This document shows, in pieces, positions 1-7,556 of a stretch of DNA of 42,780 nucleotides. A program made the position numbers and the translations under genes. The DNA comes from Synergistaceae bacterium (GTDB lineage: Bacteria > Synergistota > Synergistia > Synergistales > Aminobacteriaceae). Numbering within the stretch: position 1 is the first letter of the stretch; every line of letters begins with the position of its first letter. The notes under the pieces were generated by a model. That model made no database searches. It saw only the letters and a list, made by a program, of their open reading frames with translations, and was not told the DNA's origin. The DNA lies in assembly GCA_017540085.1 (NCBI GenBank), contig JAFYBQ010000036.1:1-42780 (forward strand), written 5' to 3'.

Positions 1-22
1 GACAGCAGACAGCAGACAGCAG
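1..22 (+). repeat. Three tandem copies of 7-base unit GACAGCA at window edge
   Basis: Three perfect copies of GACAGCA, plus one extra base, start at the first base of the window, and more may lie beyond it. The array lies in the reading frame of the acyltransferase just before its first conserved motif. Because the unit is 7 bases long, gain or loss of one copy shifts the frame. Three units encode seven codons without a stop in any frame. Confidence 0.6.
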
Positions 23-1034
23 ATGCCACTACTTTGACTTTTTGAGGATAGCAGCAGCATTCGGAGTAATCGTTATGCATACGTCTATGTGGCGTATATA
101 TTTGAGGGAGGTAAACTCATTTAGTTTTCTGTCTTCAATCATCTATACATATCTGTGTGAATGGTCTGTTCCTGTGTTTGTCATGATAAGCGGGGGATTA
201 TTCCTCAGCAGGGATATACCCATCAGGAAAATTTACGGCAAGTACATATTCAGGATATTTACGGCGTTCATATTCTGGTCATTCGTTTATAGCGTATTAT
301 TGTTTATATTCAAGAAAGCCGGATTTCTGGAATGCCTTAAACACTTTATAAAGGGCAACTATCACATGTGGTTTCTTTTCATGATTGCGTGGATGTATGC
401 TGTAATGCCTATTGCGAAGAAGATTGCAGAATCTGAACACTTAGCGAAATATTTCATTGTGTTATGGTTCATATCGTTTATCGTACTACCCCAGTCAGCA
501 AATATAGCCGGATTGTTCTCAAAAAGTCTCAGGGATTTCATGAAGGAAATTACCGACAGTTTTTATTTCGGCTTCACAATGGGATTTACGGGATATTTTA
601 TTCTGGGCTACAAGCTGAACAACACAGAGATAAGCGCGAGGACTGAACGTTTAATTTATGCCGCCGGGATATTTAGTTTTCTGGCTTCCTGCATGACCGG
701 CGTAATATTTTCCAGAATAACAGGCAATGCTTATACTTCATTGAGAGGAAATAATATCTGGAATGTGTTTGAGAGCATCGCGGTTTTTGTATTCTTCATG
801 AAACATTTTCGCAGCGGCAGCAAGTTGATTGCTAAATTATCACAATACAGCTTCGGTGTGTATCTGGTTCATGATGCCGCTATACAGTTTGTCATAAAAA
901 TTTGCAGAGTTACCCCGTTTTCATTCAATGCTGTTTTATCAGTCCTTGTAATTTCTGTGATAGTGTTTGTGATTTCGTTCGCAATTTCCGCAGTGCTGAA
1001 TCATATTCCATTCATCAACAAGTACATTGTGTAA
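3..1034 (+). CDS. Acyltransferase family 3 membrane protein, 5' truncated by window edge
   Basis: Integral-membrane O-acyltransferase of the acyltransferase-3 family, which moves acyl (usually acetyl) groups onto cell-surface sugars. The protein begins with the family's N-terminal signature, read as HYFDFLRIAAAFGVIVMHTS, including the conserved His after the first helix. About ten hydrophobic segments follow. The frame is open from base 3, and a TTG at 42 lies inside the conserved motif, so TTG is not the true start and the real start is upstream of the window. The first 22 bases are three copies of a 7-base unit (GACAGCA) in the open frame. An ATG at 23 is out of frame and meets a stop after three codons. 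The gene converges on leuD across a hairpin. The acceptor substrate cannot be told from sequence. Confidence 0.8.
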   Translation, partial: QQTADSRCHYFDFLRIAAAFGVIVMHTSMWRIYLREVNSFSFLSSIIYTYLCEWSVPVFVMISGGLFLSRDIPIRKIYGKYIFRIFTAFIFWSFVYSVLLFIFKKAGFLECLKHFIKGNYHMWFLFMIAWMYAVMPIAKKIAESEHLAKYFIVLWFISFIVLPQSANIAGLFSKSLRDFMKEITDSFYFGFTMGFTGYFILGYKLNNTEISARTERLIYAAGIFSFLASCMTGVIFSRITGNAYTSLRGNNIWNVFESIAVFVFFMKHFRSGSKLIAKLSQYSFGVYLVHDAAIQFVIKICRVTPFSFNAVLSVLVISVIVFVISFAISAVLNHIPFINKYIV

Positions 1035-1041
1035 AGTAAAT

Positions 1042-1076
1042 ACAGCCCGTGAATCATTCCCGGACTCACAGGCTGT
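1042..1076. terminator. Hairpin between convergent acyltransferase and leuD
   Basis: ACAGCC at 1042 pairs with GGCTGT at 1071, extended inward by GTGA/TCAC after one mismatch. It sits between two convergent stop codons. On the minus strand a T-rich stretch (TATTTACTTT) follows it, so it may terminate leuCD better than the acyltransferase. The T tract is imperfect. Confidence 0.5.
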
Positions 1077-1084
1077 GAACTTCT

Positions 1085-1591
1085 TCATGATTTCCCGGCA
1101 AACTTAGCGCGCATTAACGGCTTGATTCCCCCGGCCTCAAGAATCTTCATGGCCTGATCTCCGAGCTTCTCGCACGGGAAAATTTCCCCGGTGTCCTCAG
1201 ATTTCACGGTCCCTGCTTCAAGGTCAAGCGTGAGAGTCTCCCCGGCCTTCACGTGCTGATTGATACCCTTGCAGACTATCGGCAATAATCCCAAATTCAC
1301 GGCGTTGCGGAAAAAGATTCTTGCGAACGAATCAGCAAGCACCGCCCGCGCTCCCATGTTGAGCAGGGCAATCGGGGCATGTTCCCGCGATGACCCGCAC
1401 CCGAAATTCCGCCCGGCAACAACGAATCCCCCCGCCGGAAAATTCGCGGCTATGTCCTCATTCACACCGCAGAGGCAGTGAGAGCCGATCTCTTTCGGGT
1501 CAGTGATTGCGAGGAAACGCCCGGGGTAAATCTGATCCGTGTCGATATTGTCGCCGATTACGATACATTTTCCCGTCAAAACTTTCTGCAT
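1085..1591 (-). CDS. leuD: 3-isopropylmalate dehydratase small subunit
   Basis: Small (swivel) subunit of an aconitase-family hydro-lyase. With LeuC it isomerises 2- to 3-isopropylmalate in leucine synthesis. It shows the small-subunit signature GRNFGCGSSREHAPIAL, and its 168 residues are normal for the short bacterial/archaeal type. An ATG at 1606 overlaps the leuC stop codon, but a GGAGG lies just 3' of it and 8 bases before a second ATG at 1591, so 1591 is preferred. It is translationally close-coupled to leuC. No leuA or leuB is nearby, so a sister reaction (homoaconitase, 2,3-dimethylmalate or citraconate-type dehydratase) is not excluded. Confidence 0.9.
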   Translation of the reverse strand: MQKVLTGKCIVIGDNIDTDQIYPGRFLAITDPKEIGSHCLCGVNEDIAANFPAGGFVVAGRNFGCGSSREHAPIALLNMGARAVLADSFARIFFRNAVNLGLLPIVCKGINQHVKAGETLTLDLEAGTVKSEDTGEIFPCEKLGDQAMKILEAGGIKPLMRAKFAGKS

Positions 1592-1605
1592 GATATGAGC
1601 CTCCA

Positions 1606-2868
1606 TTAGCCGAGATATTCGCGGGGGTCTGTGATTTTCCCGTTCAGCATACTTGCCGCGACAGTCGCAGGACTCGCAAGGTACATCAATGCTTCCGTTG
1701 AACCCATGCGGCCGGGGAAATTCCTGTTCGTGCTGGTAATGCAGACTTCCCCCGGAGCAAGTATCCCTTCATGCGCTCCGAGGCACGCCCCGCAGCCCGG
1801 AGTCGAAATCGTTGCGCCCGCGTTCATTAAGTCCGTGATATATCCTCTTGCTATGCACTCAAGCATTACTTCACGGGAGGCCGGAATCACAACAAGCCGC
1901 GTGTATTCGGGAATGTGTTTGCCTCTGAGAATCTTTGCGGCGATCTCTATATCCTCGACTCTTCCGCCCGTGCATGAGCCTATATAGCCCTGGTTGAGTT
2001 TCACGTCTCCCTCAGCAACAACGCTCCTCAGTGTGTGAACGTTCTCGACACTGCTGGGACATGCTAATTCCGGCTCTAATGTCGACACGTCAAATATATA
2101 GCTCTCGGCGTACTTATAGCCCTTGTCGGTGTGCTGGACTTCATACGGTCTTACGGCTCTTTTGCTGACGAAAGCAATCACATCATCATTCGGCTGCATG
2201 TAGGCAGTTTTCGCGCCCATTTCTACGGCCATGTTGCAGATTGTCATTCTCCCGGCAACGTTAAGCCCGTCAACGTAGCTTCCTGTGAAATCGATTGCCT
2301 TGTAGACAGCACCGTCAGCGCGTATTCTCCCAAGCACAGCGAGTACGACATCTTTCGGGAAAACGCCCTTGGGAGTCTCGCCCTCTAATCTGACCTCGAT
2401 AACTTCCGGGACTCTGAACCATAATTCCCCGGTCATCAGAATCGTAGCCATGTCGGTAGCACCGCAGCCCGTACCCATTGCGCCGAAAGCCCCCTGAGTC
2501 GTGGTGTGGCTGTCAGTCTCAACAACAATCATCCCCGGATAGATGAGTCCGGCTTCCGCCAAGACCTGATGACAGACTCCGGCGTTTGTGTCAAAGTGAT
2601 ACTTCAGATTATTCTTCACGGCAAATTCGCGCATGGCCTTGTGATTTTCCGCGCTCTTAATGTCGGGGCATGGGGCGTAATGATCAAACACGAAAGCGCA
2701 CCGCGTATTGTCCCAGACTTTTACCCCGCCCATCTCGTAGAATGAGTAGACAGTCTGCAAATACAAGTCGTTGATTTCGGCAAAGTCAATTTTTGCGCTG
2801 ACTATTTCGCCTGTCTGAATGGATGATTTTCCGCTGTTCCTCATCAAAATTTTTTCGATGGCGTGCAA
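1606..2868 (-). CDS. leuC: 3-isopropylmalate dehydratase large subunit
   Basis: Large subunit of an aconitase-family dehydratase carrying the [4Fe-4S] cluster. The three cluster cysteines are visible in GSCTGGR and in PGCGACLGAHEG. The substrate-loop signatures DSHTTTQGAFGAMGTG and TSTNRNFPGRMGS are also present. At 420 residues it has the length of the LeuC2/HacA-like short class. The start is a TTG at 2868 preceded by GGAGG with 8 bases of spacing; the next Met is residue 9. It forms an operon with leuD and is divergent from radA with only 50 bases between them. Substrate assignment to leucine synthesis rests on family similarity only, because the neighbours do not belong to that pathway. 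Confidence 0.88.
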   Translation of the reverse strand: MHAIEKILMRNSGKSSIQTGEIVSAKIDFAEINDLYLQTVYSFYEMGGVKVWDNTRCAFVFDHYAPCPDIKSAENHKAMREFAVKNNLKYHFDTNAGVCHQVLAEAGLIYPGMIVVETDSHTTTQGAFGAMGTGCGATDMATILMTGELWFRVPEVIEVRLEGETPKGVFPKDVVLAVLGRIRADGAVYKAIDFTGSYVDGLNVAGRMTICNMAVEMGAKTAYMQPNDDVIAFVSKRAVRPYEVQHTDKGYKYAESYIFDVSTLEPELACPSSVENVHTLRSVVAEGDVKLNQGYIGSCTGGRVEDIEIAAKILRGKHIPEYTRLVVIPASREVMLECIARGYITDLMNAGATISTPGCGACLGAHEGILAPGEVCITSTNRNFPGRMGSTEALMYLASPATVAASMLNGKITDPREYLG

Positions 2869-2902
2869 ACAGATTCCCTCCTCTGAAATTTTTTGTGTGA
2901 AT

Positions 2903-2910
2903 GCTATGAT
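2903..2910 (+). promoter_or_regulatory. Extended -10 promoter directly upstream of radA
   Basis: TGCTATGAT is an extended -10 element (TGn plus TATGAT). It ends 8 bases before the radA ATG, so transcription would begin at or next to the start codon. No Shine-Dalgarno sequence is visible between this element and the ATG. A leaderless or almost leaderless radA mRNA is inferred. Confidence 0.45.
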
Positions 2911-2918
2911 TATATATT

Positions 2919-4268
2919 ATGGCGACTAACAAAATCACAAAATACATTTGCACAGAATGCGGCCATGTTACGACAACGAAAACGGGAAAATGTCCCTCCT
3001 GTGATTCGTGGGGAACGCTTGAAATTTTGCAGGAGACGAAAGCCGAGTCCCAGTCCCAGAATCTTCCGGGCGTGAAAATCATCAGCGCGCTTGACGTTAA
3101 AGCCCCTCCGAGAATCGCGACAGGTATCGGCGAGCTTGACCGGGTATTAGGGGGCGGGTTAGTGCCGGGGGGAGTCGTGCTTATCGGAGGCCAGCCGGGA
3201 ATCGGGAAATCGACTCTTCTTTTGCAGGCGGCCGGGAGTGTTGCACGGAGTCAGAACAAGCCGGTGCTGTACATTTCCGGGGAGGAGGCAGAAGCTCAGG
3301 TAGCATTGAGGGCTTCACGGATTAACGTTGCGGCGGAGAATTTGTACCTTTACTCAGGTGCGAATCTTGATGACGCGCTGAGGAATGCTGACGGGGGAAA
3401 ATTTGCGTTCATTGTATTGGACAGCGTACAGGCCATGACGACAGGAGGCGACTCAGGCTGGCCGGGGACGGTTACGCAGGTTAGAGCGGTCGCGCAAAGG
3501 GTAGTAGAAACAGCGAGGCAGCAAATGATTCCGGCGGTAGTAATCGGACACATCACAAAGGACGGAAAAATAGCCGGGCCGATGATGCTTGAGCATATGG
3601 TTGACACTGTGCTTAGTTTTTCGGGCGAGGGGTATTCGTCATACAGAATGCTGCGGGCTGTGAAGAACCGTTACGGGAGTACGGACGAGCTTGGAGTGTT
3701 TGAGATGACGGAGGGCGGGTTGTCGCCTGTTGCTGACAAAAGCGGGCTGTACTGGAATCGTGATGATGCGGCTGTGGCGGGAGTGGCTATGACGATTGCG
3801 TTAGAGGGGAACACGCCACTTGCAGCGGAGATTCAGACATTGGCGGTCAGGACAATATTCCAATATCCGCGGCGGACATCACGAGGGATTGAGCTTAACC
3901 GATTTCAATTGCTGACGGCTGTAATAGATCGGCGGTGCAGTATCTCAACGAACAATCACGATTTATACATTAATGTTGCGGGCGGGTTAAGCCTTCAGGA
4001 TCCGAGCGCGGATCTTCCTGCATGTGCGGCGATAGCCTCAGCCCTGAAGAATATTCCGCTGGCGGCGGGAACGTGCTGGCTTGGCGAGGTTGGACTCGCT
4101 GGTGAAGTCCGGCCTGTTACGCGGATTGATTTGCGTCTGAAGGAGGCTGCCAGGCTTGGTTTTCACACGGCGGTAGTAAGCTCGCGGGAGAATGTGAAAT
4201 TTGACGGTATAAAGATTGTGCGCGTTACTCACATTGACCGGGCATTAGCGGGAATGATTACCAGCTGA
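2919..4268 (+). CDS. radA: DNA repair protein RadA (Sms)
   Basis: RecA-like DNA-branch-migration ATPase that helps process recombination intermediates. Domains in order: an N-terminal four-Cys zinc finger (CTECG and CPSCDSWG); a RecA-type ATPase with Walker A GGQPGIGKST near residue 90; the RadA-specific KNRYGS motif near residue 245; and a C-terminal Lon-protease-like domain lacking a need for proteolysis in this family. The length of 449 residues is typical. No Shine-Dalgarno lies upstream, and an extended -10 element ends 8 bases before the ATG. The 3' end overlaps the convergent pilin-like gene by 11 bases. Confidence 0.96.
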   Translation: MATNKITKYICTECGHVTTTKTGKCPSCDSWGTLEILQETKAESQSQNLPGVKIISALDVKAPPRIATGIGELDRVLGGGLVPGGVVLIGGQPGIGKSTLLLQAAGSVARSQNKPVLYISGEEAEAQVALRASRINVAAENLYLYSGANLDDALRNADGGKFAFIVLDSVQAMTTGGDSGWPGTVTQVRAVAQRVVETARQQMIPAVVIGHITKDGKIAGPMMLEHMVDTVLSFSGEGYSSYRMLRAVKNRYGSTDELGVFEMTEGGLSPVADKSGLYWNRDDAAVAGVAMTIALEGNTPLAAEIQTLAVRTIFQYPRRTSRGIELNRFQLLTAVIDRRCSISTNNHDLYINVAGGLSLQDPSADLPACAAIASALKNIPLAAGTCWLGEVGLAGEVRPVTRIDLRLKEAARLGFHTAVVSSRENVKFDGIKIVRVTHIDRALAGMITS

Positions 4269-5364
4269 AGCCCTCAAGATTATTGAGCTTCCACGATGCG
4301 CGGGAAACGTAGACTATATGATGAGAGTATGTGCTGTAGTCTCCTGTTCCCCATTCTGATTCTGTCGGGTGAGCGTCCTTCGGCCATGTTTCCGGGCGTT
4401 TGTTGTTGAGGCTCTCATCATATCCGCCGGTGGCAAGAACCCAGAGCGTGAAAGTGTTGCTGTCTTTGTCGCGCTCCATGTAAATGTCGAGGATTCCCTT
4501 CTCCTGATTATATGTCTTGTCCCAGGCACTGCCGCCCTCCTGAAGCTCACGGTACGCGAACTGCCTGCCCTCTCCCTCGTCAGTCCCGTGTACGAACATC
4601 TGCATACAGTCGAGTCCCATAAGCTCGCCTGCCGATGGCAATATTATATTTGTCGACTCTGATTCCGGCACACCATAGACTCTTATGGTCAGCCCCGCAG
4701 AAATTGCCGAGCCGTACAAATGTATAGGGTATCCGAATGATTCCATGACAGCATATGATTTTATGTTTCCCTCACTGCCGCCAAGTTTGAACAGACTGCT
4801 TTTGTTAAGGAGATTTATGTTTTTGGAGCTGTTATCAAGCAACGGTGCTGTGCCATATACAAATCCGGCATAAGCTCCGTTTGAATATTTATAGGGAGTA
4901 AGCGTTGTTGCTGACTTAAACGCTGAAATAACCTCATAATCTCCGCCCGCCGATAAATCTCTCTGCGCGTAAAGTAACGTAAGCACATCGCCTTTTGCCT
5001 GATTGTCGCTCTGGAGTGGCATATCATCTTTATTTGTCCCATTTATACCCCATTTGAGCGAAACAGGCAGCTTATAGCCGTGGCTTGCGTAATGCGTCCA
5101 GCTCAACATGTTTATCTTACTGAGACTTGCTGCTATTGTCTCAGAATTTCCGCACCTCCACAAACCCAGCCCCGCATAGCGTATTTTGTTGTCCACGAAC
5201 GAAATAACCCTCTCGGCGTGATTCCTAGCGGTCATAATCTGCTGAGTCTGGGTGTAAAATGTGGTGAGCATATAGAACGACATGCACAGCACGAGGATGA
5301 ACCCTGCCTGAAGCAACATAGTCATCAATTGTTCCGTCAGAATGAAAGCTCTTGAACGTTTCAT
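4258..5364 (-). CDS. PilW-like type IV prepilin/pseudopilin
   Basis: Probable minor pilin or pseudopilin that would enter the inner membrane and be cut by a prepilin peptidase. A short basic leader (MKRSRA) is followed by FILTEQLM and a hydrophobic helix. This gives Phe at +1 and the key Glu at +5 of the mature protein. Ala replaces the usual Gly at -1. The segment VISFVDNKIRYAGLGL after the helix matches the 'R.AGY' region of PilW proteins. The rest is a poorly conserved globular domain. A GTG nine bases upstream is in frame, but AAGG lies 8 bases before the ATG at 5364, so the ATG is preferred. No other pilus genes are nearby. It could instead be a type II secretion pseudopilin. Confidence 0.6.
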   Translation of the reverse strand: MKRSRAFILTEQLMTMLLQAGFILVLCMSFYMLTTFYTQTQQIMTARNHAERVISFVDNKIRYAGLGLWRCGNSETIAASLSKINMLSWTHYASHGYKLPVSLKWGINGTNKDDMPLQSDNQAKGDVLTLLYAQRDLSAGGDYEVISAFKSATTLTPYKYSNGAYAGFVYGTAPLLDNSSKNINLLNKSSLFKLGGSEGNIKSYAVMESFGYPIHLYGSAISAGLTIRVYGVPESESTNIILPSAGELMGLDCMQMFVHGTDEGEGRQFAYRELQEGGSAWDKTYNQEKGILDIYMERDKDSNTFTLWVLATGGYDESLNNKRPETWPKDAHPTESEWGTGDYSTYSHHIVYVSRASWKLNNLEGFSW

Positions 5365-5393
5365 GATATGCACCTTATTTGCGTAAATTATTC

Positions 5394-5422
5394 TTGCCTA
5401 AAATTTTGACACAGGATATTAT
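5394..5422 (+). promoter_or_regulatory. Putative promoter of the desulfoferrodoxin-ferritin pair
   Basis: TTGCCT and TATTAT are separated by 17 bases upstream of dfx. A consensus TTGACA at 5406 lacks a good -10. On the opposite strand TTGTAT and TAATAA, also 17 bases apart (5447 to 5419), could serve the divergent pilin-like gene using the same AT-rich core. Confidence 0.35.
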
Positions 5423-5464
5423 TATTAGCATTCTACCAAAAATACAATAGGGGGTAAAATCATA

Positions 5465-5830
5465 ATGGAGAAACTGAGCGTATACAAGTGCGGGAAGTGC
5501 GGCAACATCGTTGAAGTCATGCATGTCGGTGGGGGAACTCTGTCCTGCTGCGGCGAGCCTATGAAGCAGCTGAAGGAGAACACGACAGACGCGGCAACGG
5601 AGAAGCATGTGCCAGTGTTTGACGGCGGAAAGGTGAAAGTCGGAAGCGTTGCCCACCCGATGGCGGAAGATCACTATATCGAGTGGGTAGAAGTCATCAA
5701 CGGCGAGAGGGTATGCCGTCAGTTCCTGAAGCCGAATGAGTCGCCCGAAGCGGGATTCGAGTGCGTGAAGGCCGGAACGGTAATGCGGGAGTACTGCAAC
5801 AAGCACGGACTCTGGAAGGCCGAAGCGTAA
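5465..5830 (+). CDS. dfx: Desulfoferrodoxin (superoxide reductase)
   Basis: Reduces superoxide to peroxide without making oxygen, a hallmark defence of anaerobes. An N-terminal desulforedoxin-like domain has four Cys iron ligands (CGKC near residue 10 and the adjacent CC near residue 29). The C-terminal catalytic domain shows EKHVPV with the active-site Glu-Lys-His, then HPM and HYI, and ends with the Cys/His ligands in YCNKHGLW. The 121 residues are normal for the two-iron class. A strong AGGGGG lies 10 bases upstream of the ATG. The stop codon directly abuts the ferritin ATG, so the two are one operon linking superoxide removal to iron storage. Confidence 0.96.
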   Translation: MEKLSVYKCGKCGNIVEVMHVGGGTLSCCGEPMKQLKENTTDAATEKHVPVFDGGKVKVGSVAHPMAEDHYIEWVEVINGERVCRQFLKPNESPEAGFECVKAGTVMREYCNKHGLWKAEA

Positions 5831-6319
5831 ATGAAGCTGTCCGACTCAATGGTCGCCGCCATAAATGACCAGATAAAGGCGGAATTTGACTCAGCGTATA
5901 TCTATCTTGCGATGTCGGCATATTTCGAGGACTGCGGGCTTTCGGGAATGGCTCACTGGATGCACAAGCAGTACAAAGAGGAAGAAGAACACGCCGAGAA
6001 GTTCATAGAGTATCTTTACAGGCGCGGTGCAAGGGTGATAATCCCTGAGATTGCCCGCCCGAAAGAGTCCTACAATGACGCGCTTGATGTTTTCAGGACG
6101 GCTTACGCTCACGAGCAGTATGTTACCTCGCGTATCTACAAGCTGGTTGACATGGCCGAATCCGAGAAGGATTACGCAACGCTGTCAATGCTGAAGTGGT
6201 TTGTTGACGAGCAGGCAGAGGAAGAAGAGAACGCCGGCGCGATAGTGTCAAAGCTGGAATTTCTCGGTTCGGACAAGCACGGTGTCTACATTGTTGACCG
6301 GGAATTATCAGCAAGGTAA
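5831..6319 (+). CDS. ftnA: Ferritin (non-haem iron storage)
   Basis: Four-helix-bundle ferritin that oxidises and stores iron in a 24-mer cage in the cytoplasm. Ferroxidase-centre residues are visible in the first helix (DQIKAEFDSAYIYLAM, with Glu and Tyr), in EEEEHAEKF with the metal-binding Glu and His, and in DEQAEEEENA. The length is 162 residues, typical for FtnA. The start codon follows the dfx stop without a gap. A purine-rich stretch inside the dfx end (GGAAGG) is the likely ribosome binding site, though spaced somewhat far, which suggests translational coupling. Confidence 0.95.
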   Translation: MKLSDSMVAAINDQIKAEFDSAYIYLAMSAYFEDCGLSGMAHWMHKQYKEEEEHAEKFIEYLYRRGARVIIPEIARPKESYNDALDVFRTAYAHEQYVTSRIYKLVDMAESEKDYATLSMLKWFVDEQAEEEENAGAIVSKLEFLGSDKHGVYIVDRELSAR

Positions 6320-6327
6320 TGTGAATT

Positions 6328-7149
6328 TTGACGGGGGAGTCTTACGGGGCTTCCCTGTTTTTTGCTGACATGGACACAAGGCTGAAAGCATTTCTTGACG
6401 GACTATATTACGTATACCAGCGGCGCGAATTAATCAACCCTGACCCGCTTTATTTCCTGTATAAGTATGATGATGTGCGGGACAGGGAGATTGCCGGGCT
6501 AGTTGCTTCATCGCTTGCGTATGGGCGAGTAGCTCAGATAATGAAGAGTGTTGAGCGAGTATTGTCCTGCCTGACTGAAGAGCCGCATAAATTTCTTCTC
6601 ACAAATAATAGGTTTGACATAGTGCCGGAGGATTTCAAGCACCGTTTCACGACAAGCGAGGACATTAACATACTGCTGAAGAACTCTGCTGAAATTCTGC
6701 GTGAATATGGAACTCTTGAAGAATTTTTGCGTGAATGCCTGAAGATTTCTGACGGTGATATATTTTGTGCGCTTGATGAATTTTCGCTGAGACTGTCGCG
6801 GGGGAGGAAGCCGGGAAGTTTTTCGCTTGTTACAGCACCTAGGGATGGGAGTGCGTGCAAGCGTTTATTTTTGTTCCTGAAATGGTTAGTGAGAAGTGAT
6901 GAAGTTGATCCTGGCGGATGGAAAGTGTTGCGGCCGGGGAATTTAGTTGTGCCTACTGACACTCACATGCATAGCATAGCGATGAAGCTGGGATTTACGC
7001 GGAGGAAGAACGCTGATTTGCGGTGTGCAATTGAGATAACGGAAGGTTTTCGAGAAGTCTGTCCAGAAGATCCTGCGAAGTATGATTTTGTGCTTACGAG
7101 ATTTGGTATAAGAGCGGGGCTGAGTATTTCCGAAATATGTATGACCTAG
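6328..7149 (+). CDS. TIGR02757 family protein (DUF2400)
   Basis: Member of a conserved family of unknown function found in many anaerobes and Bacteroidota. Family landmarks are visible: DREIAGLVASSLAYGRVAQI near residue 50, the segment FLKWLVRSDEVDPGGW near residue 185, PTDTHMHSIAMKLG, and a C-terminal CPEDPAKYDFVLTRFG. The length (273) fits the family. The proposed start is a TTG at 6328, with AAGG about ten bases upstream; an ATG at 6370 is an alternative that would still retain the conserved part. It follows ferritin by 8 bases and may be co-transcribed. It ends in TAG, showing that TAG works as a stop in this genome. Confidence 0.85.
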   Translation: MTGESYGASLFFADMDTRLKAFLDGLYYVYQRRELINPDPLYFLYKYDDVRDREIAGLVASSLAYGRVAQIMKSVERVLSCLTEEPHKFLLTNNRFDIVPEDFKHRFTTSEDINILLKNSAEILREYGTLEEFLRECLKISDGDIFCALDEFSLRLSRGRKPGSFSLVTAPRDGSACKRLFLFLKWLVRSDEVDPGGWKVLRPGNLVVPTDTHMHSIAMKLGFTRRKNADLRCAIEITEGFREVCPEDPAKYDFVLTRFGIRAGLSISEICMT

Positions 7150-7197
7150 CGAGCGCGAGAGCGCATACGCCTATATTGCAGACTGGCTTGTTTGTGC

Positions 7198-7227
7198 TTG
7201 ACATTTTGCGGGGGGATTGCGTATAAT
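7198..7227 (+). promoter_or_regulatory. Near-perfect sigma70 promoter of tRNA-Ala
   Basis: TTGACA at 7198 and TATAAT at 7222 are both exact consensus hexamers, separated by 18 bases that include a run of six G. The predicted start lies about 15 bases before the mature tRNA 5' end. This is the strongest promoter in the window, as expected for a stable RNA gene. Confidence 0.9.
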
Positions 7228-7248
7228 TCTTGCCGTTGTTCACATACC

Positions 7249-7324
<76 letters not shown>

Positions 7325-7467
7325 GTAAAGACTTCGACACAAAATTTGATTGTCGATTTAAGATAGATACAGGGTTTCTCGATTTTAACGGGAAGCCCTT
7401 GAAATTTTTTGTGGCCTTCTTACGTTGCACTTATCTGACACAAATAACGTACACAATTTTTTAAGAG

Positions 7468-7500
7468 CAAAAAAAGAGTACCCCGTGTGTGAGATACTCT
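7468..7500 (-). terminator. Rho-independent terminator of the recombinase gene
   Basis: AGAGTA and TACTCT form a stem around a 14-base loop. On the minus strand the stem is followed by a run of seven T. It lies about 57 bases past the recombinase stop codon. A weaker T tract on the plus strand (ATTTTT) could also stop read-through from the tRNA. Confidence 0.7.
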
Positions 7501-7556
7501 AAAGATTTTTCATCACTTCAGCACTTTTACTCGTAATTATCAGTTATTGCAAGTAT

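Noticed and set aside
1631-1987. Long plus-strand frame opposite leuC
   Set aside because: It mirrors the leuC coding strand, has no ribosome binding site, and the protein has no recognisable pattern. The same holds for many frames opposite or inside the NRPS genes.
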